NCBI RefSeq assembly: GCF_002934235.1
Contig: NZ_PTIS01000004.1
Span: forward strand, 62,001-126,000
Source: Clostridium algidicarnis DSM 15099
Lineage (GTDB): Bacteria > Bacillota > Clostridia > Clostridiales > Clostridiaceae
Length of the DNA stretch: 64,000 nt
Direction: 5' to 3'
Shown here piece after piece: positions 1-8,809 of this stretch; position 1 is the first letter of the stretch; every line of letters begins with the position of its first letter. The notes beneath the pieces are model-generated. The model was not told the origin of the DNA and made no database searches. It saw nothing but the letters and a program-made list of their open reading frames with translations. A program made the translations under genes and the position numbers.

Positions 1-97
1 TATTTTTAAAATTTAAATATATGTGTAAAATATTAATTATGAATAATCCATTACATATTAAGAAAGCATAGCTTTTTATAAAAGAGGAGGAAAAGAT

Positions 98-1102
98 ATG
101 GCATCTTCAATTAAGGATGTAGCTCGAGAAGCGGGAGTATCAATTGCTACCGTTTCAAGAGTTTTAAACGATGTAGACGTAGTAAACGAGGACACAAAAA
201 AGAAAGTGGTAGAGGCTATAAAAAAATTAGCATATAGACCCAATATAGTAGCTAGGAGCTTGAAAACACAAAAAACAAAAACTATAGGGATATTAGTACC
301 AGACATATCTAATCAGTTTTATCCAGAGATAGTAAGAGGTACAGAGGATGTTGCTAACATATATGATTATAACGTAATGCTCTGTAATTCAGATTCAGAT
401 TTAGAAAAGGAAAAGGAATACTTAAGAGTTCTAAAGGAAAAAATGATAGATGGAGTATTGTATATGAGTACTTCTCTTGAACCAGAGATTTTAGATCTTA
501 TAAAAGAATTAGAACTTTCTACAGTGCTTGTAGAAAGTAAGGATGAGGAAGGGAATCTTCCTAGTGTCACCATAGATAATAAACAGGCTGCTTATGATGC
601 TACAAAGTATCTTATAGACAAAGGAAATAAGAACATAGCTTACATAGGTACACCTAAAAATGTTAAAAACGCTTGGAGTTTAAGGTACCTTGGCTATAAA
701 GAGGCTATAGATGAAAGTGAATTAAGCTTTAGCGAGGACTTGGCGTATTTTGGGGACTTAAAAGCTCAAACAGGGTATGAGGGAGTCGAAAGGCTCATAG
801 AAAGGGAAAATATAGACGCTATATTTTGTGCATCAGATGAGATAGCTATGGGTGCTATAAATGCACTAAGATCAAAAGGAATATTAGTTCCAGAAGATAT
901 TGATGTAGTAGGTTTTAATGACTTATATTTAGCATCTATATTTTATCCAAAGCTTACAACTATATCTCAACCAATGTATGATATGGGGTCTGTAGCCATG
1001 AGAATGCTTATAAAACTTGTGAATAATAAAGAAAAAGAACTAGACCAAAAGCATTTTGAGCTTCCATATATATTAGTAGAAAGAGATTCTTGTAAAAAGT
1101 AA
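98..1102 (+). CDS. ccpA: CcpA-like LacI-family catabolite regulator
   Basis: A 334-residue LacI/GalR-family DNA-binding protein. The N-terminal helix-turn-helix lies at about residues 5-25 (VSIATVSRVLN) with a LacI hinge helix near residues 45-58, followed by a periplasmic-binding-like effector core. The core resembles Bacillus CcpA more than sugar-specific LacI proteins, notably the stretches RGTEDVANIYDYN and LCNSDSDLEKE and the C-terminal ELPYILVERDS; this comparison is from memory. CcpA binds cre sites with HPr-Ser-P to mediate carbon catabolite control. The ATG start has an AGAGGAGG ribosome site 8 bases upstream, and a strong hairpin terminator follows. It appears monocistronic. The family is certain; the CcpA assignment is likely. 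Confidence 0.8.
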   Translation: MASSIKDVAREAGVSIATVSRVLNDVDVVNEDTKKKVVEAIKKLAYRPNIVARSLKTQKTKTIGILVPDISNQFYPEIVRGTEDVANIYDYNVMLCNSDSDLEKEKEYLRVLKEKMIDGVLYMSTSLEPEILDLIKELELSTVLVESKDEEGNLPSVTIDNKQAAYDATKYLIDKGNKNIAYIGTPKNVKNAWSLRYLGYKEAIDESELSFSEDLAYFGDLKAQTGYEGVERLIERENIDAIFCASDEIAMGAINALRSKGILVPEDIDVVGFNDLYLASIFYPKLTTISQPMYDMGSVAMRMLIKLVNNKEKELDQKHFELPYILVERDSCKK

Positions 1103-1104
1103 TT

Positions 1105-1150
1105 AAAAGGTTAGTAAAAATGGATTAATGCATTTTTACTAACCTTTTTA
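1105..1150 (+). terminator. Intrinsic terminator after ccpA-like gene
   Basis: An 18-bp perfect stem (AAAAGGTTAGTAAAAATG at 1105-1122 with its complement at 1131-1148) and an 8-base loop sits directly after the stop codon and ends in a T-rich stretch. Confidence 0.85.
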
Positions 1151-1207
1151 ATATAATAAAATAAAAAGACATTCTAATGTAAAGACACAATCATATTTTT
1201 AAAATAA

Positions 1208-1236
1208 TTGACATAGTAATTACTTTACTTTAATAT
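1208..1236 (+). promoter_or_regulatory. SigA-type promoter for thioredoxin-ccdA
   Basis: A perfect -35 (TTGACA, 1208-1213), 17-base spacer and -10 (TAATAT, 1231-1236) lie about 36 bases before the TTG start. The spacer contains the palindrome AGTAATTACT, which could be an operator. Confidence 0.7.
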
Positions 1237-1271
1237 ATACCATATGAGGGTATGTGAAAGGAAGTGTTAAT

Positions 1272-1721
1272 TTGAAAAGATGGATAAAACTTTTAATAGT
1301 AATAGTAATTGCTTTAGCACTGTTTGGTGTATATTATGCTAAAGGATCTAAGAAAAATGATATTAAAAACCAGGGTGAAGAAAAAGGTATAGCTTTTGAA
1401 AGATATAACCCAGATGATGATAAAGATAGTGATATACCAGTTCTTTTAGAATTAGGTTCACCTACATGTCCTGCATGTAGGCGTATGGAACCAGTTTTAG
1501 AAGAATTTAATAATAAATATGGAGATAAGGTTAAAGTTAAAAAGGTAAATATTGAATCACCAGAAAATAATGATTTAGCACAAAGATATAAAGTAAGACT
1601 TATGCCCACATTTATTTTTCTTGATAAAGATAAAAAGATAAAGAGTAGATACGAAGGCATGCTTACACTAGAAGACATAGAGAAGGTATTTAACTCCATG
1701 GGGGTAGTGGCAGATGAATAA
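1272..1721 (+). CDS. Membrane-anchored thioredoxin-like protein
   Basis: A 149-residue thioredoxin-fold protein with one N-terminal membrane anchor (about residues 5-22) and an extracytoplasmic redox domain carrying the active site CPAC (Cys66, Cys69) and the cis-proline segment RLMPTF. The gene overlaps ccdA by 8 bases, so CcdA probably supplies electrons from cytoplasmic thioredoxin. I place the start at a TTG preceded by AAAGGAAG at 7-base spacing; an upstream in-frame GTG at 1254 lacks a ribosome site. Likely roles are extracellular disulfide reduction or repair; the actual substrate is not visible. Confidence 0.8.
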   Translation: MKRWIKLLIVIVIALALFGVYYAKGSKKNDIKNQGEEKGIAFERYNPDDDKDSDIPVLLELGSPTCPACRRMEPVLEEFNNKYGDKVKVKKVNIESPENNDLAQRYKVRLMPTFIFLDKDKKIKSRYEGMLTLEDIEKVFNSMGVVADE

Positions 1722-2406
1722 TTTTCTTTCGAATTTCAACAATATAATCAGTAATAGTGTTTGGATTGCACTTGTTATGTCTTTTGTTGCAGGAATTGTA
1801 TCTTCATTTAGTCCTTGTGTATTGTCTTCAGTACCTTTAATTGTCGGGTATATGGAAGGTAATAAAGTAAAAGATAAAAAGGTTGCATTTAAGTATTCAC
1901 TAGTATTTAGTTTGGGTATTATATTTACATTCACTTTAATAGGAATTTTATCAGCAGTACTTGGAAGATTCTTCTCTGGAGCCGGAAGGCTCTGGTATAT
2001 AGTATTGGCTGCTATAATGATATTAAGTGGATTACAACTTTTAGGAGTTATAAATTTAGGAAGGTCTCAAAATAGTTGCAAAGTACCAAGCACTAGAAAA
2101 GGCTTTTTTGGAGCTTTTGTATTAGGAATTTTAGGTGGGGCTCTGTCTTCACCTTGCGCTACACCAGTATTGGCAGCTATACTAACCTTTGTTGCAGGTA
2201 AGGCTAATATAACTTTAGGTATAGGAATGCTTTTATTGTATTCACTTGGACATTGCGCCCTAATAATATTAGCAGGTACTTCAGTTGGATTTGTAGAACA
2301 TTTGAGTAGTTCACCAAAAACAGTTAAGGTTGGAAATGCATTGAGATTGTTTCTTGGAGTACTTATAATTTTGCTTGGGATATATTTATTTTCATTAGGA
2401 ATATAA
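1714..2406 (+). CDS. CcdA-family transmembrane thiol-disulfide carrier
   Basis: A 230-residue polytopic membrane protein of the CcdA/DsbD-beta family, with about six hydrophobic segments. The two conserved redox cysteines sit in the repeated motifs SFSPC (Cys35) and LSSPC (Cys148), the pair that moves electrons across the membrane. It is translationally coupled to the preceding thioredoxin (8-base overlap), which is its likely partner. CcdA proteins in Gram-positives serve cytochrome c maturation or spore and envelope thiol reduction; no cytochrome gene is nearby, so envelope thiol reduction is my inference. Its 3' end runs into a hairpin that also carries the putative MarR operators. Confidence 0.85.
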   Translation: MNNFLSNFNNIISNSVWIALVMSFVAGIVSSFSPCVLSSVPLIVGYMEGNKVKDKKVAFKYSLVFSLGIIFTFTLIGILSAVLGRFFSGAGRLWYIVLAAIMILSGLQLLGVINLGRSQNSCKVPSTRKGFFGAFVLGILGGALSSPCATPVLAAILTFVAGKANITLGIGMLLLYSLGHCALIILAGTSVGFVEHLSSSPKTVKVGNALRLFLGVLIILLGIYLFSLGI

Positions 2407-2420
2407 AAAGTTTTAAATTA

Positions 2421-2482
2421 TAGTTGCATCAACAACTGTTTTGTATTAAGATAATAGTTGCTGATGCAACTATTATTTTTTT
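2421..2482 (+). promoter_or_regulatory. Paired inverted repeats: terminator and putative MarR operators
   Basis: Two 17-base arms (2421-2437 and 2456-2472) are reverse complements with one mismatch, forming a hairpin with an 18-base loop followed by a T-rich run, as in an intrinsic terminator for ccdA. Each arm is also itself an AGTTG-N6-CAACT palindrome, the kind of dyad MarR dimers bind, with centres 34 bp apart. A weak promoter (TTGCAT at 2424, 17-base spacer, TAAGAT at 2447) overlaps the first arm. The ribosome site and start of the marR gene follow within 21 bases, so autorepression is the simplest reading. Confidence 0.55.
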
Positions 2483-2492
2483 AGGAGGGATT

Positions 2493-2951
2493 ATGGGTAA
2501 AGATAATAAAGTTTATTATGGCAAGACTATAGGACATTATATATCAATATTATATAGATTAGGTGGAATGCATTACTCAAAAGAGTTTGCTAAATTTAAT
2601 ATAGGCAGTGGACAATTTGGATTTTTATCTTATGTTTTTGAACATAATGGGGTTAGCCAAGAATGTATAAGTAATAATCTTTTAATGGATAAAGGAACTA
2701 CAGCAAGAGCCTTAAAAAAGTTAGAAGAAGAAGGATATATAAAAAGAGAGGTAGATTTAAAGGATAAAAGAATTCGAAGGGTTTTTGTAACAGAAAAAGC
2801 TTTAGGTATTGAAGACGAATTTTTTGTTATACTAAAAAGCTGGAGTAAGATTATTTCCTCGGATTTTACTGAAGATGAAAAGAATACTCTTTTAAATTTA
2901 TTCAAAAGAATGGTAGATAATCAAAAAGAGGTTTTAATAAAGGAGAGATAA
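2493..2951 (+). CDS. MarR-family transcriptional regulator
   Basis: A 152-residue winged-helix MarR protein. The recognition region runs through about residues 45-90 (SQECISNNLLMDKGTTARALKKLEEEGYIKR), shown here only in outline: the conserved D-K-G-T-TARALKKLEEEGYI core and the wing DLKDKRIRRVFVT. The ATG at 2493 follows AGGAGGG with correct spacing; an upstream in-frame codon at 2424 lies inside the hairpin and is rejected. The MATE exporter begins one base after the stop, so this is probably a local repressor of the exporter whose ligand is an exported compound. Two AGTTG-N6-CAACT dyads upstream are candidate operators. Confidence 0.85.
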   Translation: MGKDNKVYYGKTIGHYISILYRLGGMHYSKEFAKFNIGSGQFGFLSYVFEHNGVSQECISNNLLMDKGTTARALKKLEEEGYIKREVDLKDKRIRRVFVTEKALGIEDEFFVILKSWSKIISSDFTEDEKNTLLNLFKRMVDNQKEVLIKER

Positions 2952-2952
2952 T

Positions 2953-4344
2953 ATGGAATTTGACAGACAAAAGAGGCTTGGTATAGAGCCAATAGGGGAA
3001 CTACTTGCTAAATTTTCTATTCCAGCTATTGTTGGAATGTTAGTGAATGCTTTTTATAATATAGTAGATAGACTTTACATAGGACATATAAAAGATGTAG
3101 GGCATATTGCTATAACAGGAGTTGGATTAACACTACCTATAACCACAATAATAATGGCTTTCGGAATGCTAGTTGGTATAGGTTCAGGGGCAGCTATGTC
3201 CATAAAGCTTGGTAAAAAGAAATTCAAGGAAGCTGAAAAGATTGTAGGTAACGCATTTGTTTTAAATGTAATAATAAGTATAGCAATTACGATTTTAGGT
3301 CTTATATTTGTTGGACCATTACTTAAGATTTTAGGATCTAGTAGTGAAACCTTTGGATATGCAAAAGAGTATATAGATGTAATTCTTATGGGAACTATAT
3401 TCAACTCAATGGCATTTTCTATGAATAGTCTTATAAGAGCAGAAGGAAATCCTAAAATGGCTATGATAACTATGTTAATAGGAGCCTTGCTTAATACAAT
3501 ATTAGATCCTATATTTATATTTACATTTGATATGGGAATTAAGGGAGCTGCAATTGCAACGGTTATATCTCAAGTAGTCTCCGCTACATGGGTATTGAGT
3601 TATTTTTTCGGAAATAAAAGTACTATAAAAATAAAAAAAGAAAACATGAAATTAGATAAAAAGGTTGTAAAAAATATATTTTCTATAGGTGTAGCACCTT
3701 TTTCTATGCAAATTGCAGCTAGTTTAGTTGCAATAACAGCAAACAAGGCTCTAAAGGCTAACGGTGGTGATTTAGCTATAGGTGCTATGGCTGTTATAAA
3801 TAGTGTGTCACTTATATTTTTAATGCCCATGTTTGGATTAAACCAAGGAGCTCAGCCTATAATCGGGTTTAATTATGGAGCAGGAAACTATAAGAGAGTA
3901 AAAGATACTTTAAAGACAGCGGTTACGGTGGCCACGATAATTGCTATTATAGGATTCATATTAATTCAAGCATTTCCAGATAAGATAGTTGGATTCTTTA
4001 ATAAAGATCCTGAACTTTTAAGAATAGGTACTCAGGGTATAAGAATATACTTATTTATGCTGCCAGTAATAGGATTTCAAATAGTTAGTTCAAATTATTT
4101 TCAAGCTGTAGGTAAGGCAAGACTTGCAATGTTTTTAGGTATGCTAAGACAAGTAATCTTATTAATTCCCTTATTAATTATACTTCCAAACATAAAAGGG
4201 CTAGGTCTTGTAGGAGTGTGGCTTGCTGGACCTATATCAGACGCATTAGCTTCAGTTATAACAGGAATATTAATAGTAAAAGAGATGAAAGGTTTAAATG
4301 TCGCACATAATGAGTCTATAGTACAAAATTCTAAGCTAGCTTAG
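2953..4344 (+). CDS. MATE-family multidrug exporter
   Basis: A 463-residue inner-membrane protein with twelve predicted helices in two homologous halves, typical in length for MATE (NorM/DinF superfamily, MepA-like) exporters that use Na+ or H+ gradients to extrude cationic drugs. Family signatures include the N-terminal PAIVGMLVNAFYNIVDRLYIGH region and the second-half stretch GLNQGAQPIIGFNYGA. Co-transcribed with the preceding marR (one-base gap), the standard arrangement of an inducible efflux module. The substrate cannot be predicted. Confidence 0.88.
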   Translation: MEFDRQKRLGIEPIGELLAKFSIPAIVGMLVNAFYNIVDRLYIGHIKDVGHIAITGVGLTLPITTIIMAFGMLVGIGSGAAMSIKLGKKKFKEAEKIVGNAFVLNVIISIAITILGLIFVGPLLKILGSSSETFGYAKEYIDVILMGTIFNSMAFSMNSLIRAEGNPKMAMITMLIGALLNTILDPIFIFTFDMGIKGAAIATVISQVVSATWVLSYFFGNKSTIKIKKENMKLDKKVVKNIFSIGVAPFSMQIAASLVAITANKALKANGGDLAIGAMAVINSVSLIFLMPMFGLNQGAQPIIGFNYGAGNYKRVKDTLKTAVTVATIIAIIGFILIQAFPDKIVGFFNKDPELLRIGTQGIRIYLFMLPVIGFQIVSSNYFQAVGKARLAMFLGMLRQVILLIPLLIILPNIKGLGLVGVWLAGPISDALASVITGILIVKEMKGLNVAHNESIVQNSKLA

Positions 4345-4434
4345 TTATTATAAATATTTAAATTTAATTAAGTGCTTTTCTATAGCGTAAAGTATTTAAA
4401 CAAGCAATTAATAATTTTATAAATATTGGTAATT

Positions 4435-4476
4435 AAAAAAAGATGATTTCTAATTAATGTAGAAATCATCTTTTTT
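4435..4476. terminator. Bidirectional intrinsic terminator
   Basis: Perfect hairpin with arms AAAAAAGATGATTTCTA and its complement, flanked by A-run and T-run. It sits between the plus-strand MATE gene and the minus-strand zinc-ribbon gene and can stop both. Confidence 0.85.
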
Positions 4477-4542
4477 AAATTTGTTAATTGTATTTCAAAA
4501 TCTAGATTTAAATACAATTAAGTTATTATAGTTGTGATATTT

Positions 4543-4788
4543 TTAATTCATTCTTTTTATTATTTCTAGACCGTTATCTTCCTCTACAAATGGTGCAGTA
4601 AACATGAAGGACTTTATATACCCGCAACTGGCACATACACAATCACAAACATCAAATGGAACACCGTCCACTAAAGTTATGTCTAAATCTTCAGTTAAAT
4701 ATTCCCCACCACAAACCTCGCAAGGTGTCTGGTTTATAACTTTGTATTCACTTTCAATATATTTCATAATATCTCTTATAGTCATCAT
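4543..4788 (-). CDS. Small zinc-ribbon-like metal-binding protein
   Basis: An 81-residue cytoplasmic protein with six cysteines in two clusters: CEVC (Cys23, Cys26) and CDCVCASC (Cys48, 50, 52, 55). The spacing suggests one zinc ribbon with additional thiols. No enzyme domain or membrane segment is present. Similar short metal-binding proteins are common in clostridia, and I know of no proven function. The gene stands alone on the minus strand between terminator and spmA. The plus-strand reading frame across it is an antisense shadow. Confidence 0.7.
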   Translation of the reverse strand: MMTIRDIMKYIESEYKVINQTPCEVCGGEYLTEDLDITLVDGVPFDVCDCVCASCGYIKSFMFTAPFVEEDNGLEIIKRMN

Positions 4789-5000
4789 AATTATCTAAAC
4801 AAACCTTTCATATATAATCAAATCATATTGATATTTTAATATTTATACAGCTTTTATGGTAGCACTATTATATTTTAAATGCAACTACTGTATTTAAATC
4901 TTAACAGTCTTAATAATTTAAAGTAATCATATATATTAATCATGTATTATAAAACATGTGACTTAAATTATATAAGTTAGGATTAGGATGGGAGGAAAAT

Positions 5001-5576
5001 ATGATTAATTACATTTGGTTTTTTATGATAGTTGTAAGTATAATTTTGGGGCTCTTCTTTGGGAAGGCTGAAATAATATCTAAAGCAATTATAGATTCTT
5101 CTAGCTCTACTGTAAATCTTACACTAGGACTTTTAGGTATTATTAGCCTTTGGTCTGGAATAATGAAAATAGCAGAAAAAAGTGGTCTTACAGAAAAGAT
5201 ATCAAGGTTACTTTTACCTATATTAAAAGTTTTATTTAAAGATGCAGCAAAAGATGAGAAAGCTTTAGGTGCAATTGTTATGAATTTAAGTGCTAATATT
5301 ATGGGGTTATCAAATGCAGCCACTCCTTTTGGAATTAAGGCAATGGAACGACTCCAAGAATTAAATAACCATGGTGATACAGCAAGCAATGATATGGCAT
5401 TATTTTTAGTGCTTAACGCTGCTTGCATTCAATTAATCCCAACTACAGTAATATCTTTAAGAGCAGTTGAAGGATCAAACAACGCCGCAATTATAATAGT
5501 ACCTGTAATTATAACTACATCAATTGCGGCTATGGTAGGTATAATTTGTTGTAAAGTATTAGAAAGATTTTTTTAA
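5001..5576 (+). CDS. spmA: Spore maturation protein A
   Basis: A 191-residue membrane protein of the nucleoside-recognition (Gate) family, matching SpmA in length and in having spmB immediately downstream (16-base gap). Conserved stretches include GLLGIISLWSGIMKIAEKSG and the N-A-ATPFGIKAME segment. In Bacillus, SpmA and SpmB are needed for full dehydration of the spore core, probably as a paired inner-membrane transporter. The ATG has GGGAGGAAA upstream. Expression in the mother cell is expected from Bacillus, but I cannot assign a clear SigE promoter in the 200-base upstream gap. Confidence 0.88.
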   Translation: MINYIWFFMIVVSIILGLFFGKAEIISKAIIDSSSSTVNLTLGLLGIISLWSGIMKIAEKSGLTEKISRLLLPILKVLFKDAAKDEKALGAIVMNLSANIMGLSNAATPFGIKAMERLQELNNHGDTASNDMALFLVLNAACIQLIPTTVISLRAVEGSNNAAIIIVPVIITTSIAAMVGIICCKVLERFF

Positions 5577-5592
5577 GGTGGGGTGAATAATT

Positions 5593-6117
5593 ATGGTTTC
5601 ATATATGCTTAAAGGAATTATACCTATAATTATACTAGCCATAGTAGGTTACGGAGGGATAAAAGGCGTAAAAATATACGAATGTTTTGTTGAGGGGGCA
5701 AAGGAGGGGGTAAGTGTTTGCTTTAGAATATTTCCATATCTTTTAGCTATGCTTTTAGCAGTCACCATATTTAGGCAGTCAGGAGCTTTAGACCTTTTGG
5801 TAAGAGTATTTAAACCTATAATGAGTGTAATAGGTGTTCCCGCAGAATTGGTACCATTAATTTTTATAAAGCCACTTTCAGGCAGTGGAGCTTTAGGAGT
5901 ATTTACGGAAACTATTAGGCAGTATGGAGCAGATAGTAAAATAGGACTTATAGCATCAATACTTATGGGCTCAACAGAAACCATATTTTATACTGTAACT
6001 GTATACTTTGGAGCGGTTGGAGTAAAGAAGATAAGACATACTCTATGGGCAGCTATTATGGCAGATATAACGGCTATAATAATATCGGTGACTTTAGTTA
6101 ATTTATATTTTAATTAA
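5593..6117 (+). CDS. spmB: Spore maturation protein B
   Basis: A 174-residue Gate-domain membrane protein, partner of SpmA. Conserved residues include FRIFPYLLAMLLAV, the RQSGA turn and KPLSGSGALGVF, followed by GSTETIFYTVTVYFG. The gene follows spmA by 16 bases with a GGTGGGG ribosome site, so the two are one operon. The operon ends in a hairpin terminator at 6159. The role in spore core dehydration and heat resistance is inferred from the Bacillus and C. perfringens homologues. Confidence 0.88.
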   Translation: MVSYMLKGIIPIIILAIVGYGGIKGVKIYECFVEGAKEGVSVCFRIFPYLLAMLLAVTIFRQSGALDLLVRVFKPIMSVIGVPAELVPLIFIKPLSGSGALGVFTETIRQYGADSKIGLIASILMGSTETIFYTVTVYFGAVGVKKIRHTLWAAIMADITAIIISVTLVNLYFN

Positions 6118-6158
6118 TTTATATTAGATTGATATGAAAATCGAAGATAGAGTTTAGT

Positions 6159-6202
6159 AACATGCATTAAGAGGTATATTATACGACTTAATGCATGTTT
6201 TA
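6159..6202 (+). terminator. Intrinsic terminator after spmAB
   Basis: A 13-bp stem AACATGCATTAAG/CTTAATGCATGTT with a 15-base loop, ending in TTTT. It separates spmAB from the ABC exporter operon. Confidence 0.8.
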
Positions 6203-6268
6203 AAAGTTGATAATAGATAATATTTAATATAAAATTATATTTAATACATAATATGGGGGGGATTAAAT

Positions 6269-6994
6269 ATGATAGAACTTAACAATGTAAGTAAAAGTTA
6301 TAATGGAACAATCAAAGCTGCAGATAATATAAACATAACTATAAAAGATGGAGAAATATTTGGATTTTTGGGACCAAATGGTGCTGGGAAAACTACTGCA
6401 ATAAAGATGATGACAGGTATTATAAGTCAAGATTCAGGAGAAATAAAGCTAAATGGTATAAATATAAAAGAAGATTCAATAGAGGCTAAAAAACAATTTG
6501 GATTTGTACCTGACAATCCAGATATGTTTTTAAGATTAAAAGGTATAGAGTATCTTAATTTTATGGCTGATTTATATGAAGTGCCAAAAGCTTTAAGGAA
6601 AGAGCGAATTGAAAATTTATCTCGTAGGTTTGAGATGAGTAATGCTCTAGGGGATAAAATACAAAGTTACTCACATGGTATGAGGCAAAAGATAGTTATA
6701 ATGGCAGTGCTTATACATGATCCATCTATATGGATATTAGATGAGCCACTTACAGGACTTGATCCAAAGTCTTCATATATGTTAAAAGAGATGATGAAAG
6801 AACATGCAGCTTCTGGTAATACAGTATTTTTTTCTACACATGTACTTGAGGTTGCAGAAAAGGTATGTGATAGAGTAGCTATAATAAATAAAGGTAAGAT
6901 ATTATTTTGTGGAACACTTCAAGAGATAAAAGAACATATGAAAGAAAATTCTTCATTAGAAAATATATTCTTGGAGATGACTGAAAATGAGTAA
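6269..6994 (+). CDS. ABC transporter ATP-binding protein
   Basis: A 241-residue ABC ATPase with Walker A GPNGAGKT (residues 35-42), signature YSHGMRQK near residues 133-140, Walker B IWILDEP and switch histidine in FFSTHVLE. It overlaps the following permease gene by 8 bases, so both subunits are made together. The pair belongs to the ABC-2 exporter type without a substrate-binding protein. Substrate unknown; antimicrobial-peptide, lipid or sporulation-linked export are all possible. Confidence 0.88.
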   Translation: MIELNNVSKSYNGTIKAADNINITIKDGEIFGFLGPNGAGKTTAIKMMTGIISQDSGEIKLNGINIKEDSIEAKKQFGFVPDNPDMFLRLKGIEYLNFMADLYEVPKALRKERIENLSRRFEMSNALGDKIQSYSHGMRQKIVIMAVLIHDPSIWILDEPLTGLDPKSSYMLKEMMKEHAASGNTVFFSTHVLEVAEKVCDRVAIINKGKILFCGTLQEIKEHMKENSSLENIFLEMTENE

Positions 6995-8645
6995 GATATT
7001 TATATTGATTAAGGTATTGTTTAAAAATGGCAGTGGAAATGAAGGGAAGCGAAAAAGTAAATTTCCATCAATGATTTTAAATATATTTTTAGGATTAATA
7101 CTTGTAATGTCCATAGGTGTACCTATAGGTACTTTTACAGCATCTATATATAAAGATTTCGCTGTAATGGGACAAGAAGGTATAATTTTGAGCCTAGCAT
7201 TTTCCATGGTTAGCTTTATTATTTTTATATTTGGGATTATATATGTGCTTACTACATTTTACTTTTCTAAAGATATTGAGGCTCTTTTACCATTACCTTT
7301 AAAAGCAGATGAAATACTTTCAGCTAAGTTCATAACAGTTTTAATATATGAATATTTAACTGAGCTTATCGTGCTTTTACCTGTAATAATTGGGTATGGT
7401 GTTAAGGCTAATACGGGAATAAGCTATTGGATGATTTCTATAATTATATTTTTACTTCTACCCGTTATGCCATTAGTGTTAGCTTCAATACTAAATATGG
7501 TTATAATGAGATTTACCAATTTAGGAAAACATAAAGATGCTTTTAGGGTTGTAGGGGGTATACTTGCTATATTTTCAGGGCTTGGAGTAAACCTTTTAGT
7601 TCAAAAAGCTAGTTCATCTAATATGGGAGAGCAAAACCTACTTGAAGTTTTCGCTAAAGGTAATAATTCAATGATGAATTTACTTGGAGGGATGTTTCCT
7701 ACATCTAAATTAGCAGCATTAGCCTTAGTTTCAACTTCAGTAAATAAGGGTATTATGAACTTATTATTATTCATACTCATAACCGTAATATCTTTTGGAG
7801 TATTTATGATATTAGCAAGAATACTTTATTTTAAAGGAGTTATGGGATCATCTGAATCTTTCTCTAAAAGGAAGGAGTTGAAATCTAAAGAATTTGATAA
7901 AATAACTTCTGAAAATTCAAAAATAAAATCATATGTAATAAAAGAATTAAGGGTTGTATTTAGAACACCGGCATTCTTATTAAATTGTGTAGTTGGTACC
8001 ATTGTATTTCCTATATTCATGATAATATATGGATTTATGGATCCTAATAATATACAAATGTTAACGAAGATCACAGGTGAGGTAAAAGATCCTAAGTTGA
8101 TAGGTATTATTTTTGGAGTAGCATTTAGCGTAATTTTATTTATAAGCGGGTCTAATGCTATGGCGTCTACTTCTATATCAAGAGAAGGAGAGCTTATGTT
8201 TATAAATAAATATATACCAATTACTTATAGAGAACAGATTTTTTCTAAAATAATATCTTCTGTTATTGTAAATATGATAAGCATTATATTAATTACTGCA
8301 ATGATAATTATTTTAAAGCTGCCTCTTAGTCTCATTATATCTATATTCATAATATCTATTTTAGGAAGTGTTTTCACATCTACTTTAGGTGTTGTTATAG
8401 ACATAAATAGACCAAAGCTTAACTGGGATAATGAACAAAAGGCAGTTAAACAAAATATCAATTCATTTATAAGCTTTGTAATATCAATTTTAATTGGAGG
8501 ACTAAACATATACTTATTCTTTAAATTAAAGCCAACATTATTAATAGGATTTATATCTTTGGTTGTGGTAATAGTATTAATAATTGCTTTGCTTATTTAT
8601 TATATAAATGGTAAAGGGCAAGAAGTATATGGAAGAATAGAATAA
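6987..8645 (+). CDS. ABC-2-type exporter permease (large)
   Basis: A 552-residue polytopic membrane protein with roughly a dozen hydrophobic segments, starting within the 3' end of the ATPase gene (8-base overlap). A charged cytoplasmic region near residues 295-320 (SFSKRKELKSKEFDK) splits two membrane halves, suggesting a fused double permease. Such large permeases pair with a single ATPase in Firmicute exporters of unknown substrate. A bidirectional terminator follows at 8741. Confidence 0.75.
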   Translation: MSKIFILIKVLFKNGSGNEGKRKSKFPSMILNIFLGLILVMSIGVPIGTFTASIYKDFAVMGQEGIILSLAFSMVSFIIFIFGIIYVLTTFYFSKDIEALLPLPLKADEILSAKFITVLIYEYLTELIVLLPVIIGYGVKANTGISYWMISIIIFLLLPVMPLVLASILNMVIMRFTNLGKHKDAFRVVGGILAIFSGLGVNLLVQKASSSNMGEQNLLEVFAKGNNSMMNLLGGMFPTSKLAALALVSTSVNKGIMNLLLFILITVISFGVFMILARILYFKGVMGSSESFSKRKELKSKEFDKITSENSKIKSYVIKELRVVFRTPAFLLNCVVGTIVFPIFMIIYGFMDPNNIQMLTKITGEVKDPKLIGIIFGVAFSVILFISGSNAMASTSISREGELMFINKYIPITYREQIFSKIISSVIVNMISIILITAMIIILKLPLSLIISIFIISILGSVFTSTLGVVIDINRPKLNWDNEQKAVKQNINSFISFVISILIGGLNIYLFFKLKPTLLIGFISLVVVIVLIIALLIYYINGKGQEVYGRIE

Positions 8646-8740
8646 TTTATGTTGAAAATTAACCATACTTAAATAATATGTAGGGAGTTATACACAGTTT
8701 ATTAGAATAGGAATAAATAGAAAAATACAAAGCGATATAA

Positions 8741-8787
8741 ATAAAACAGCTGTATTTAACATAAATTTGTTAAAGCAGCTGTTTTAT
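8741..8787. terminator. Bidirectional intrinsic terminator
   Basis: Hairpin with outer arms AAAACAGCTG/CAGCTGTTTT and inner arms TTTAAC/GTTAAA. It lies between the convergent ABC permease (plus) and MATE gene (minus). Confidence 0.8.
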
Positions 8788-8809
8788 ATTTATAAGTATA
8801 TAAGTTTGT

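Noticed and set aside
4604-4798. Plus-strand frame of 64 codons over the zinc-ribbon gene.
   Set aside because: No ribosome site; the minus strand shows the meaningful cysteine motifs.
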